A stretch of DNA of 23,710 nt, taken from assembly GCA_002167805.1 (NCBI GenBank), contig NHBT01000023.1, positions 4,818 to 28,527 on the forward strand. The letters are read 5' to 3'. Under the pieces are notes generated by a model. It was given only the letters and a program-made list of their open reading frames with translations. It had not been told where the DNA came from and ran no database searches. Each line of letters starts with the position of its first letter. The stretch's first letter is position 1. This DNA is from Owenweeksia sp. TMED14. GTDB lineage: Bacteria; Bacteroidota; Bacteroidia; Flavobacteriales; Schleiferiaceae. Both the position numbers and the translations under genes were made by a program. Below, in pieces: positions 16,706 through 23,710 of the stretch.

Positions 16706-18889
16706 ATGAGTCAAAAAACAATAAACGATAGTAAGAAGCTTTTAAAGTCTTTTTTTGGGTTCGATGAATTCAAAGGAGAACAAAGAAATTCCATTAATTC
16801 CATCCTTCAAGGGTATGATACTTTCATTCGAATGCCAACAGGTGGTGGTAAATCTCTTTGCTATCAGCTTCCTGGCATTCAATTAGAGGGAATTGCAATT
16901 ATAATATCACCTCTCATAGCATTAATGAAAAATCAAGTAGACGTAGTTCGAGGTTTTTCCTCTAGTGACTCAATAGCTCATGTCTGGAATTCTTCATTAT
17001 CCAAAAGAGAAATGGTTCAGGTTAGAGGAGATCTTTCCTCAGGAAAGACTAAACTTCTATATATGGCACCGGAATCATTAAATAGAAAAGAAAATATTGA
17101 GTTTTTAAAAAAACTAAACATTTCATTTTATGCCATCGATGAAGCACATTGCATATCTGAATGGGGTCATGATTTTAGACCTGAATACAGACAGCTGAGA
17201 AATGCAATAAATTCAATTAAAAGAAAACCAATAATGGCATTAACTGCCACAGCGACTGAAAAAGTTGTATCTGACATACAAAAAAGCCTTGAAATGAAAG
17301 ACGTAAATATATTTTCTACATCTTTCAATCGAACAAATCTTTTTTATGAAGTGAATTTAAAAAATGAAGTTGAAAAAGATATTGTTAAATTATTAAAATC
17401 TCACAAAGGAAAATCAGCTATCATTTATTGTTTGAGTCGAAAAAAAGTCGAAGAAATTACCCACATCCTTCAGATTAACAACATCTCCTCATTACCGTAC
17501 CATGCAGGCTTAGATAATAATACTAGATCTAAACATCAAGATGCATTTTTAAATGAAGAAATAAATGTAATTGTGGCAACAATTGCATTTGGAATGGGAA
17601 TCGATAAGCCAGATGTTCGTCTTGTAATTCATCATGATATTCCGAAAAGTATTGAAAGTTACTATCAGGAGACAGGAAGAGCCGGAAGAGATGGAGGGGA
17701 AGGAATCTGTGTGACTTATTTCTCAGAAAAAGACATAGAAAAATTAGATAAGTTTTTAAGTAAAAAACCCGTTTCAGAGCAAGAAATAGGTCGTCAACTT
17801 CTTCAAGAATCCAAGGGGTACGCTGTTACATCATCATGCCGAAGAGAATATATTCTGCATTATTTTGGAGAAAGTTATAACATTGAAAATTGCTCTCAGT
17901 GCGATAATTGCAGAAAAAATCTGAAGAAAATAGAATGTAGCAGTGATGTCAAATTATTGCTTAATGTTATCAAAGATGGAAAACATAATTTTAGATCTGA
18001 ACAAGTAGTGAATGTTTTAATAGCAAATGAAACATCGATCTTGAGAACTTTCGAAGCATATAAACATAAAGGATGGGGAAAAGGCAAAGAAAAACCAAAA
18101 GGCTATTGGACAAACTTAATCAGTCAAATTTCCATGAAGCACCTTATTAAAAAAGACATAGAGAAATATGGAATTTTATCCATAAATCCAAAAGGAGAAA
18201 ACTTCCTTAATTCAAATCAAAAATATTATGCTAATCCCTTTATCGAACTTACTGAATCTCAAAGTCAAGATAATCTGAGGCAAAATAGCTCTGTTTTAGA
18301 CCCCGAACTTTTAAAAAAGCTTCAAACACTGAATAAAAATCTGGCACGGGAAAGGAACATACCTCCATATGCAATGTTTTCAGAGGTATCCTTAAATGAA
18401 ATGGCTAGTACATATCCGTTTAATGAAGAAGAATTAATGGTTATTCCTGGAGTTGGAGAAGGTAAAGCCAAGAGATTTGGAGCTTCATTAATTCTCGAAA
18501 TAAAAAATCATTGTCTAGAAAATAATATTGAAAGACTAGAGGATTTTACAATGAGAAGTGCTGCTCAAAAAGGATCTTTAAAAATTTATATCATTCAATC
18601 AATTGACCGATTGCTATCCATTGAGGAAATGGCTCAAAATAAAGGACTATCTCAAGACGAGATAATAGATGAGATGCAACGGATAGTTGAAAATGGAACA
18701 CGATTAAACTTAGATCCAGTTATAAACGATATGATTGGGGACGACGAATGTGTCGATGAAATTATGGATTACTTCCAAGAAGAATCTGAGTCTGGAGATA
18801 TTAGGGAAGCCCTAAAATATTTTGACGAATCTTACAGTGAAGAAGAACTTAGACTAGTTCGTTTAAAATTTCTTTGTAAGGTACTTTAA
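16706..18889 (+). CDS. recQ: ATP-dependent DNA helicase RecQ
   Basis: A 727-aa 3'-5' superfamily 2 helicase for recombination and fork repair. Order of domains: motif I RMPTGGGKSLCYQLP (Walker A 43-50), motif II DEAHCISEWGHDFRP (DEAH 145-148), motif III ALTATATEK (178-186), FGMGIDKPDVR (295-305), and motif VI QETGRAGRDG (321-330). Then a zinc-binding RQC module with Cys378, Cys396, Cys399 and Cys402, a winged-helix region to about 515, an HRDC domain (about 532-605, with ARERNIPPYAMF and VIPGVGEGKAKRFG), and a Bacteroidota-type C-terminal helical extension (about 610-727) resembling the HTH_40 region, acidic toward the end. Divergent from tatC with a 55-nt gap. Confidence 0.96.
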   Translation: MSQKTINDSKKLLKSFFGFDEFKGEQRNSINSILQGYDTFIRMPTGGGKSLCYQLPGIQLEGIAIIISPLIALMKNQVDVVRGFSSSDSIAHVWNSSLSKREMVQVRGDLSSGKTKLLYMAPESLNRKENIEFLKKLNISFYAIDEAHCISEWGHDFRPEYRQLRNAINSIKRKPIMALTATATEKVVSDIQKSLEMKDVNIFSTSFNRTNLFYEVNLKNEVEKDIVKLLKSHKGKSAIIYCLSRKKVEEITHILQINNISSLPYHAGLDNNTRSKHQDAFLNEEINVIVATIAFGMGIDKPDVRLVIHHDIPKSIESYYQETGRAGRDGGEGICVTYFSEKDIEKLDKFLSKKPVSEQEIGRQLLQESKGYAVTSSCRREYILHYFGESYNIENCSQCDNCRKNLKKIECSSDVKLLLNVIKDGKHNFRSEQVVNVLIANETSILRTFEAYKHKGWGKGKEKPKGYWTNLISQISMKHLIKKDIEKYGILSINPKGENFLNSNQKYYANPFIELTESQSQDNLRQNSSVLDPELLKKLQTLNKNLARERNIPPYAMFSEVSLNEMASTYPFNEEELMVIPGVGEGKAKRFGASLILEIKNHCLENNIERLEDFTMRSAAQKGSLKIYIIQSIDRLLSIEEMAQNKGLSQDEIIDEMQRIVENGTRLNLDPVINDMIGDDECVDEIMDYFQEESESGDIREALKYFDESYSEEELRLVRLKFLCKVL

Positions 18890-18890
18890 A

Positions 18891-19040
18891 TCAATTATTT
18901 GAATACCATTTTATCTCTTTTGGTAAATCAGGATTCGGAAATTTTATGAAATAAAAAGTATTAGAAAAATTCAGGATTTTCGAGATAGATTCTGTAGAGG
19001 GAAGTATTAATTCTTTTGTTTTTTGAGTAGGTTTTTTCAT
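18891..19040 (-). CDS. Hypothetical 49-aa protein downstream of the ECF sigma factor
   Basis: A 49-codon ORF (ATG at 19038-19040, stop TGA at 18891-18893) fills most of the 192-nt gap between recQ and the sigma factor, on the sigma factor's strand and 41 nt after its stop. The product is basic at the start (MKKPTQKTKELILPS), then has TESISKILNFSNTFYFIKF and ends PKEIKWYSNN. I recall small conserved Bacteroidota proteins with an LPS-x-E-xI-xxIL-x-S pattern near sigma-70 genes, but I cannot verify this. No membrane helix or known domain is visible. The codons look like those of neighbouring genes (A/T-rich third positions). Real gene is plausible, function unknown. Confidence 0.5.
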   Translation of the reverse strand: MKKPTQKTKELILPSTESISKILNFSNTFYFIKFPNPDLPKEIKWYSNN

Positions 19041-19081
19041 AGGCCATATTATATATGAAAATAACGTAGGCCAGAAGTATT

Positions 19082-19654
19082 TTATTGTGATTCAATTTCG
19101 AGTATCCTTCTTAGGTTCATTAATGCATAGCGCATTCTACCCAAAGCCGTATTAATACCAACTCCTGTCTCTAAAGCTATTTCCTTAAAACTAAGTCCTG
19201 AAGTCATTCTCAACTTGATTACCTCTTGCTGATCTAGAGGCAATTTCCCTACAGCCATTTGAACATCTAAATTCCATTGCTCCTGTTGGATACTTTCTTC
19301 AAAATTCAAAGCTTCATCTTTTATCCCAAGAACCGAATCTCCACATTCCTCAAGCCCAATTAACTTCGATCGCTTTCTTTTTCTAAAAAAATCCATAACT
19401 GCATTTCTCGCTACCATATGGATCCATCCAGAAAATTTACCTAACTCTTTATACTCTCCTGCCTTTGCAACGCGAATAAATTTTATCCAAACCTCTTGAA
19501 GAATATCATTTGCATGATCTTCATCTTTTACTCTCTGAAAAATTAAATTGAAAACTGATGCAGAATATTTATCCAACAAAAGCTTTAAAGCTTTTTCTTC
19601 TCCTCTTGAAAATGACGCAACAAGATCAGCGTCGCTTACGCCTACATTTTTCAT
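19082..19654 (-). CDS. ECF-type RNA polymerase sigma factor (sigma-70 family)
   Basis: A 190-aa group IV sigma factor with region 2 (about 20-95; DILQEVWIKFI at 50-60, FSGWIHMVARNAVMDFFRK at 74-92) and region 4 (about 139-182; LPLDQQEVIKLRM, GLSFKEIALETGVGINTALGRMRYAL), joined by a Glu/Gln-rich linker. Complete in length for the class. The neighbouring genes do not encode a recognisable anti-sigma factor (no FecR or zinc anti-sigma type), so it does not look like a SusC/D-type ECF unit. It is divergent from uvrA with an 84-114 nt gap. Target promoters are unknown. Confidence 0.9.
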   Translation of the reverse strand: MKNVGVSDADLVASFSRGEEKALKLLLDKYSASVFNLIFQRVKDEDHANDILQEVWIKFIRVAKAGEYKELGKFSGWIHMVARNAVMDFFRKRKRSKLIGLEECGDSVLGIKDEALNFEESIQQEQWNLDVQMAVGKLPLDQQEVIKLRMTSGLSFKEIALETGVGINTALGRMRYALMNLRRILEIESQ

Positions 19655-19752
19655 AAACCAATAAGTGTTTAAAATTGAGTAGGGTTCAGAGCATAGATTG
19701 TATTTATTTGATTCTTTCTACGAAACTAGTATTTTTTCTTGAATACAAAAGG

Positions 19753-19760
19753 TATTTTTG
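19753..19760 (+). promoter_or_regulatory. Bacteroidota -7 promoter box of uvrA
   Basis: TATTTTTG is a perfect TAnnTTTG match ending 8 nt before the ATG at 19769. It lies downstream of the alternative TTG start at 19739, so if used it excludes that start. No LexA-like site is recognisable by eye. Confidence 0.45.
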
Positions 19761-19768
19761 TGAAAAAT

Positions 19769-22528
19769 ATGGATAAACAAGAAAATTTGATTATTTCTGG
19801 TGCCCGAGTTAATAATTTAAAAAATATTAACATCGAGTTTCCTCATGGTCATCTAGTAGTTATCACAGGGGTAAGTGGAAGCGGGAAATCTTCTCTTGCT
19901 TTTGAAACATTATACGCAGAAGGACAAAGAAGATATGTTGAATCTTTATCCTCTTATGCGAGACAATTTTTAGGGAAACTTGATAAACCTGAAGTTGATA
20001 ACATCCAAGGACTTTCTCCTGCAATTGCCATACAACAGAAAGTGATATCGCGTAACCCTAGATCTACAGTTGGAACTGTTACAGAATTGCATGATTATTT
20101 AAAAGTTCTTTTTTCAAGAATTGGAAAAACTTACTCGCCTATTTCGGGAAATCAAGTGAAACGACATCAAAAAAATGATGTGGTTGAAAGAATCAAAGAG
20201 AGATTAGATTCAGTTGTATTAATTATAAGTCCTATTGATTTCAAAGACCGATCGATAAGTGAGGTATCCAAGCTCTTGTTAGCTCAGGGTTATTCTAGAG
20301 TAATCGACAAAAATGGAAATATTCATAAAATTGAAGATTTTCCAAAAAACCAAGATAATTATTCACTTGTAGTTGATAGACTTCACCTCGATGATCTCGA
20401 TGAAGAAACCCTAAATAGAGCAAATGACTCAATTGAAGTAGCATTTTTTGAAGGTCGAGGAAAACTTTTTTTACATTGGGAAAACGGTCAAAAAGACGAG
20501 TTTTCCAATGAATTTTCTTTGGACGGAATTCTTTTTGAAGAACCCTCGCCGGCTTTTTTCACCTTTAATACTCCTCAAGGAGCCTGTCCTGATTGTGAAG
20601 GTTTTGGGTCAAAAATTGGTATTGATGAAAATCTTGTTATCCCAAATCAATCGCTCAGCGTCTATGAAAATGCAATTGCTCCTTGGAAGGGACAAAAACT
20701 TTCAAAATGGAAAGATCAAATGATACTTGGTGCTGAAAAAGTTAATCTCCCCGTTCACAAGTCAATTAATCTCCTAAGTCAAGACCAATTAAATTTAATT
20801 TGGAATGGGTGCGAGCACTTTAAAGGAATTAATGATTTTTTCAAGTATGTAGAAAGCAAAATTTATAAAATACAATTTCGAGTTTTACAGGCACGATACA
20901 GAGGAAAAACTTTATGCCAAAGCTGTAAAGGAAATAGACTCCGAAAAGAAGCAGACTATGTTAAAATTAATGAATTGTCAATTAGTGATATCTTATCACT
21001 ACCAATTTCAAAAGTACATGACTGGTTTAAAAACTTAACCCTTAGTTCAAATGATGAATTAATAGCAAATAGATTAGTAATTGAAATCAAAAACCGGTTA
21101 AATGTTTTAGAAAGAGTCGGTCTGCATTATCTCACTTTAAATAGATCATCCGCCACTTTGTCGGGTGGAGAGTCTCAAAGAATCCACCTTGCTACTAGCC
21201 TCGGTGCTTCACTTGTAGGATCCATTTATATTTTGGACGAGCCCAGTATTGGCCTTCATTCAAAAGACACTAAGGAATTACTTAAAGTACTTATAAAACT
21301 TCGGGATATTGGAAATACAGTAGTTGTAGTTGAACATGATTCACTTTTCATGGAAGCGGCTGATACTCTTATTGATATTGGCCCCGCAGCCGGGTCTAAC
21401 GGTGGACAAGTAGTTTTTAGCGGAAGTGGGGCTGAAATAAAGGAAAAGGATACCTTAACAGCTAAATACCTGAAAGGAGAAAAAAGAGTTTATAGAGAAA
21501 TTCGATCTATTGAAAAAAATGCAAATACCATTGGTATCCGAAATGCTAGTTTGAATAACCTAAAAAATATAGATATTGATATTCCATTGGGAAATTTATC
21601 CGCAGTTTGCGGAGTCAGTGGAAGTGGTAAAACTTCATTAATAAAAAATGTCTTAGTTCCTGCACTCCAAAAAGAACTTGGGGAATCTAACTCGATAATT
21701 GATTTATCTGCATCACTCACAGGAGATATTTCTTTAGTTCAATCCATTGAAATAATAGATCAAAACCCAATTGGAAAATCCTCGAGATCAAACCCTGTCA
21801 CATATTTGAAAATATATGATGAAATAAGATCCGCATTTGCAGCTTCTAAAGGAGCTCAAATAATTGGTTTAAAAGCCAAACATTTTTCATTTAATACAGA
21901 CGGTGGAAGGTGCGACATGTGCAAAGGAGATGGCTTTGTCACCATCGAGATGCAATTCATGGCTGATATTCATTTAACCTGCGATCATTGTAATGGTGAT
22001 AGATTCCAAGATACCATTCTAGGGGTCAAAATAAATGGCAAGAGTATTTCCGACGTATTGAATATGACTATTGATGAGGCTTTTATTTTTTTTAGAGAAT
22101 CGAATTTTATAAAAATTTCTAAAAAATTTGAACCATTGATTGATGTAGGGCTTGGGTATCTTCAGCTAGGACAAACCAGCTCTTCACTTTCTGGTGGAGA
22201 GGGGCAAAGAGTCAAACTTGCTTATTACCTCTCAAAAGGTAAGTCCATTGAGCCAATTTTATTTGTTTTTGACGAACCCACTACAGGTCTTCATTTTGAT
22301 GACGTTCAAAAACTACTCAACTCATTTAATGCATTAATCAAATTGGGCCATACCGTTGTTGTAATCGAACATCATATTGATATCATTCGCCACTCAGATT
22401 GGATTATTGAATTAGGACCTGAGGGAGGTGAAAAAGGTGGGTATCTTTTATTTCAAGGTGAAATTGAAAAATTTAAAAAACTAGAAAACTCACCTACCGT
22501 GAATTTCATAAAAGATTTAAAGGACTGA
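19769..22528 (+). CDS. uvrA: UvrABC excinuclease subunit A
   Basis: DNA damage-recognition ATPase of nucleotide excision repair; a dimer that loads UvrB. Two ABC modules: Walker A GVSGSGKSS (34-42) and signature LSGGESQR (464-471) in the first, GVSGSGKTS (615-623) and LSGGEGQR (807-814) in the second, each followed by a DEP motif (YILDEPSIGLH, VFDEPTTGLH). Zinc-binding pairs are CPDC (273-276) with CQSC (383-386), and CDMC (715-718) with CDHC (738-741). RRYVESLSSYARQFLG and the NPIGKSSRSNPVTY segment are canonical. I use the ATG at 19769 (MDKQENLIISGARVNNLK), giving 919 aa, rather than the TTG at 19739, which would add ten residues. Slightly shorter than the usual 940 aa, as expected for the phylum. 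Confidence 0.96.
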   Translation: MDKQENLIISGARVNNLKNINIEFPHGHLVVITGVSGSGKSSLAFETLYAEGQRRYVESLSSYARQFLGKLDKPEVDNIQGLSPAIAIQQKVISRNPRSTVGTVTELHDYLKVLFSRIGKTYSPISGNQVKRHQKNDVVERIKERLDSVVLIISPIDFKDRSISEVSKLLLAQGYSRVIDKNGNIHKIEDFPKNQDNYSLVVDRLHLDDLDEETLNRANDSIEVAFFEGRGKLFLHWENGQKDEFSNEFSLDGILFEEPSPAFFTFNTPQGACPDCEGFGSKIGIDENLVIPNQSLSVYENAIAPWKGQKLSKWKDQMILGAEKVNLPVHKSINLLSQDQLNLIWNGCEHFKGINDFFKYVESKIYKIQFRVLQARYRGKTLCQSCKGNRLRKEADYVKINELSISDILSLPISKVHDWFKNLTLSSNDELIANRLVIEIKNRLNVLERVGLHYLTLNRSSATLSGGESQRIHLATSLGASLVGSIYILDEPSIGLHSKDTKELLKVLIKLRDIGNTVVVVEHDSLFMEAADTLIDIGPAAGSNGGQVVFSGSGAEIKEKDTLTAKYLKGEKRVYREIRSIEKNANTIGIRNASLNNLKNIDIDIPLGNLSAVCGVSGSGKTSLIKNVLVPALQKELGESNSIIDLSASLTGDISLVQSIEIIDQNPIGKSSRSNPVTYLKIYDEIRSAFAASKGAQIIGLKAKHFSFNTDGGRCDMCKGDGFVTIEMQFMADIHLTCDHCNGDRFQDTILGVKINGKSISDVLNMTIDEAFIFFRESNFIKISKKFEPLIDVGLGYLQLGQTSSSLSGGEGQRVKLAYYLSKGKSIEPILFVFDEPTTGLHFDDVQKLLNSFNALIKLGHTVVVIEHHIDIIRHSDWIIELGPEGGEKGGYLLFQGEIEKFKKLENSPTVNFIKDLKD

Positions 22529-22542
22529 TTTTTTTTAAATCT
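22513..22542. terminator. Possible bidirectional hairpin between convergent uvrA and the SpoU gene
   Basis: A perfect 9-bp inverted repeat, AGATTTAAA (22513-22521) and TTTAAATCT (22534-22542), encloses a 12-nt loop that holds the uvrA stop codon and a T tract. The right arm touches the stop codon of the minus-strand methyltransferase. The stem is almost purely A/T and lacks a following T run, so it would be a weak terminator at best. It could instead act as a 3'-end hairpin for both messages. Confidence 0.3.
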
Positions 22543-23324
22543 CACTTACCAAAATTCTTTCTTTGACGACGAAATTCATATAAAATTATAGCTCCAGCAA
22601 CACTAACATTCAGAGAATCTACAATTCCATCCATAGGAATCTTAACCTTTTCTGCAGCGATCCTTGACCACTCATTACTGATTCCATAATCCTCTGATCC
22701 CAATACAATTGCATAAGCTTCATTCAAATTTTGCTCAAAATTAAAATCAGCACCGTTTAAGTCCATTAAAAAGCATTTCAAATTACTTTCCAACACGAAT
22801 TTTATAACATCTATCCTATTTGCCTCAAACCACGGAGTATTAAAGATTCCTCCCAAGCTATTTCTAACAGAATAGGGACTTAAAGGATCACATTTCAAAG
22901 ACGAAAAAATAACTGCATCTACAGAAACTGCGTTTGCTGTTCTCATCAATGCACCAACATTACCGGGTTTTTCAATACCGTCAAGAATCAAAATCACTGG
23001 TTTTTTAGGTAATTGAATATTATCTAAAGTTCTATTGGGTCGTCTAAAAACAGCTAGTGCCTTAACTGTCCCACTACGAACAACTAATTTTTTAAATATT
23101 TCCTTGGAGCAAAAAAATGCTTTTTCTGCAGGGAGATTTATATTTTTTTGGTTTTCCTCGTCAAGAAATAACTCATTTAAATGATAACCAGATTTAATCG
23201 CTCTTTGAATTTCCCTTTCCCCCTCCACTAAAAAAATCTGATCCTTTTTCCTTAGTGAAGATTTTTTAATCCAATGAACCAATCTTTTAATTTTGTTATT
23301 TTGGAGACTCTCAATATAGATCAC
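22542..23324 (-). CDS. TrmH/SpoU-family RNA 2'-O-methyltransferase
   Basis: A 260-aa SAM-dependent RNA ribose methyltransferase. The N-terminal substrate-binding domain (about 1-95) has IKRLVHWIKKSSLRKKDQIFLVEGER, typical of rRNA-binding SpoU enzymes. The SPOUT domain has motif 1 EKPGNVGALMRTANA (118-132), motif 2 VLGSEDYGISNE (207-218) and motif 3 IPMDGIVDSLNVSVAAG (229-245). The exact target nucleotide cannot be read; TsnR- and RlmB-like enzymes are the nearest types. The start is GTG (23322-23324), overlapping the TGA of the upstream SUI1 gene by 4 nt (GTGA), so it is translationally coupled. An AGGAGG directly abuts the GTG, too close to be a normal Shine-Dalgarno. Tail to tail with uvrA (13-nt gap). 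Confidence 0.92.
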   Translation of the reverse strand: MIYIESLQNNKIKRLVHWIKKSSLRKKDQIFLVEGEREIQRAIKSGYHLNELFLDEENQKNINLPAEKAFFCSKEIFKKLVVRSGTVKALAVFRRPNRTLDNIQLPKKPVILILDGIEKPGNVGALMRTANAVSVDAVIFSSLKCDPLSPYSVRNSLGGIFNTPWFEANRIDVIKFVLESNLKCFLMDLNGADFNFEQNLNEAYAIVLGSEDYGISNEWSRIAAEKVKIPMDGIVDSLNVSVAGAIILYEFRRQRKNFGK

Positions 23325-23710
23325 CCTCCTATTCTTTTAGTATTCAACCCTAAATCATTCAGCATTTTCTCACAATTACTACGAACATCTCCTTGGAGTA
23401 ATAATATGTTTTTTTTGAGACTTCCCCCTACACCACATGATTTTTTGATTTTTTTTGAAAGTTCAATTAGACCATCTCCTTCAATACCTGAAAAATCTAA
23501 TAGTGTCACCATCTTTCCAGCTCGTCCTTTTTTTTCAAAATAAACGTCTACTATTCCTTTCAAACTGACTTCTTCTTGATTAATTGATTTTAAATCATTT
23601 ATATCTTTTTGATTCTGGTAATCTTTTTTTTCGATACCCAATGCGCTTGCTAATGCCTCGGAAAAAGGATTATCTTTTTTCTCGTCTGATTTAAAATTAT
23701 TATTTTTCAT
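23321..23710 (-). CDS. SUI1/YciH-type translation initiation factor
   Basis: A 129-aa protein, a bacterial relative of eIF1. After a polar, Lys/Asp-rich N-terminal region (about 1-50), the SUI1 domain (about 51-129) is complete: KKGRAGKMVTLLDFSGI, LIELSKKIKKSCGVGGSLKK, LLLQGDVRSNCEKML and the terminal GLNTKRIGG. E. coli YciH has been linked to start-codon fidelity and stress-related control; the role in Bacteroidota is unknown. The ATG is exactly at the window edge (23708-23710), so an upstream start cannot be excluded. Its stop overlaps the start of the downstream methyltransferase, pairing two translation-related genes. Confidence 0.9.
   Translation of the reverse strand: MKNNNFKSDEKKDNPFSEALASALGIEKKDYQNQKDINDLKSINQEEVSLKGIVDVYFEKKGRAGKMVTLLDFSGIEGDGLIELSKKIKKSCGVGGSLKKNILLLQGDVRSNCEKMLNDLGLNTKRIGG

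Noticed and set aside
18904..18926. TACCA/TGGTA inverted repeat downstream of recQ as a terminator
   Set aside because: Only 5 bp, A/T-rich, no T tract after it, and it falls within the predicted 49-codon ORF.
19739..19768. TTG or GTG starts for uvrA upstream of 19769
   Set aside because: The TTG lies upstream of the -7 box and the GTG at 19760 overlaps its end; the ATG gives the usual UvrA N-terminus.
20448..20723. 91-codon open frame inside uvrA on the same strand
   Set aside because: Out-of-frame shadow within a clearly conserved uvrA region.
1..23710. Search by eye for IS ends, CRISPR repeats, tRNA/rRNA, phage or defence genes
   Set aside because: No direct-repeat arrays, transposase motifs or tRNA-like cloverleaf segments were seen, and coding genes leave almost no free space. 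Absence was not confirmed computationally.

Overview
The window looks like a compact chromosomal segment from a Bacteroidota member, most likely a marine flavobacterium-like lineage. The evidence is AT-rich DNA, TAnnTTTG-type -7 boxes upstream of genes, a type IX secretion Plug protein (DUF5103 family) that is restricted to this phylum, a Bacteroidota-style TatC with a long first periplasmic loop, and a complete Na+-translocating NADH:quinone reductase, which fits a sodium-rich habitat. Coding density is very high. No gap between genes exceeds about 200 bases, and I see no mobile element, CRISPR array, tRNA or rRNA.

Layout. 1-93 is the 3' end of a SpoU/TrmH-type rRNA 2'-O-methyltransferase, converging on valS (97-2712, minus). 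Divergent from valS is a plus-strand block: an exported DUF1573 protein, a terminator hairpin, a class I aminotransferase and murB (the last two overlap), then a 71-aa Cys-rich membrane protein. From about 5.8 to 12.8 kb, on the minus strand, lies nqrABCDEF followed by apbE. Divergent from nqrA is the T9SS Plug gene, followed by sua5 (threonylcarbamoyl-AMP synthase), which converges and overlaps with the tatC-lptB pair. recQ is divergent from tatC. Then come an ECF sigma factor on the minus strand with a previously uncalled 49-codon ORF after it, uvrA on the plus strand, and a minus-strand SUI1/YciH factor translationally coupled to a second SpoU-family methyltransferase at the right edge.

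The best-integrated system is the Na+-NQR locus. All six subunits carry the expected cofactor residues: flavinylation threonines in NqrB and NqrC, four membrane cysteines in NqrD/NqrE, and the ferredoxin cysteines and FAD/NADH motifs in NqrF. The ApbE flavin transferase sits next to them. The 71-aa membrane protein abutting apbE has one TM helix and four cysteines and occupies the place that nqrM (iron delivery for Na+-NQR maturation) has in proteobacterial nqr operons. I propose it as a Bacteroidota NqrM counterpart.

The second point of interest is regulatory. Four unrelated genes (valS, apbE, tatC, uvrA) have a perfect TAnnTTTG box only 6-8 nt upstream of the ATG, which predicts leaderless or nearly leaderless mRNAs. 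nqrA has the same box 36 nt upstream. The remainder is conserved housekeeping content; I found no defence, phage or biosynthetic island.
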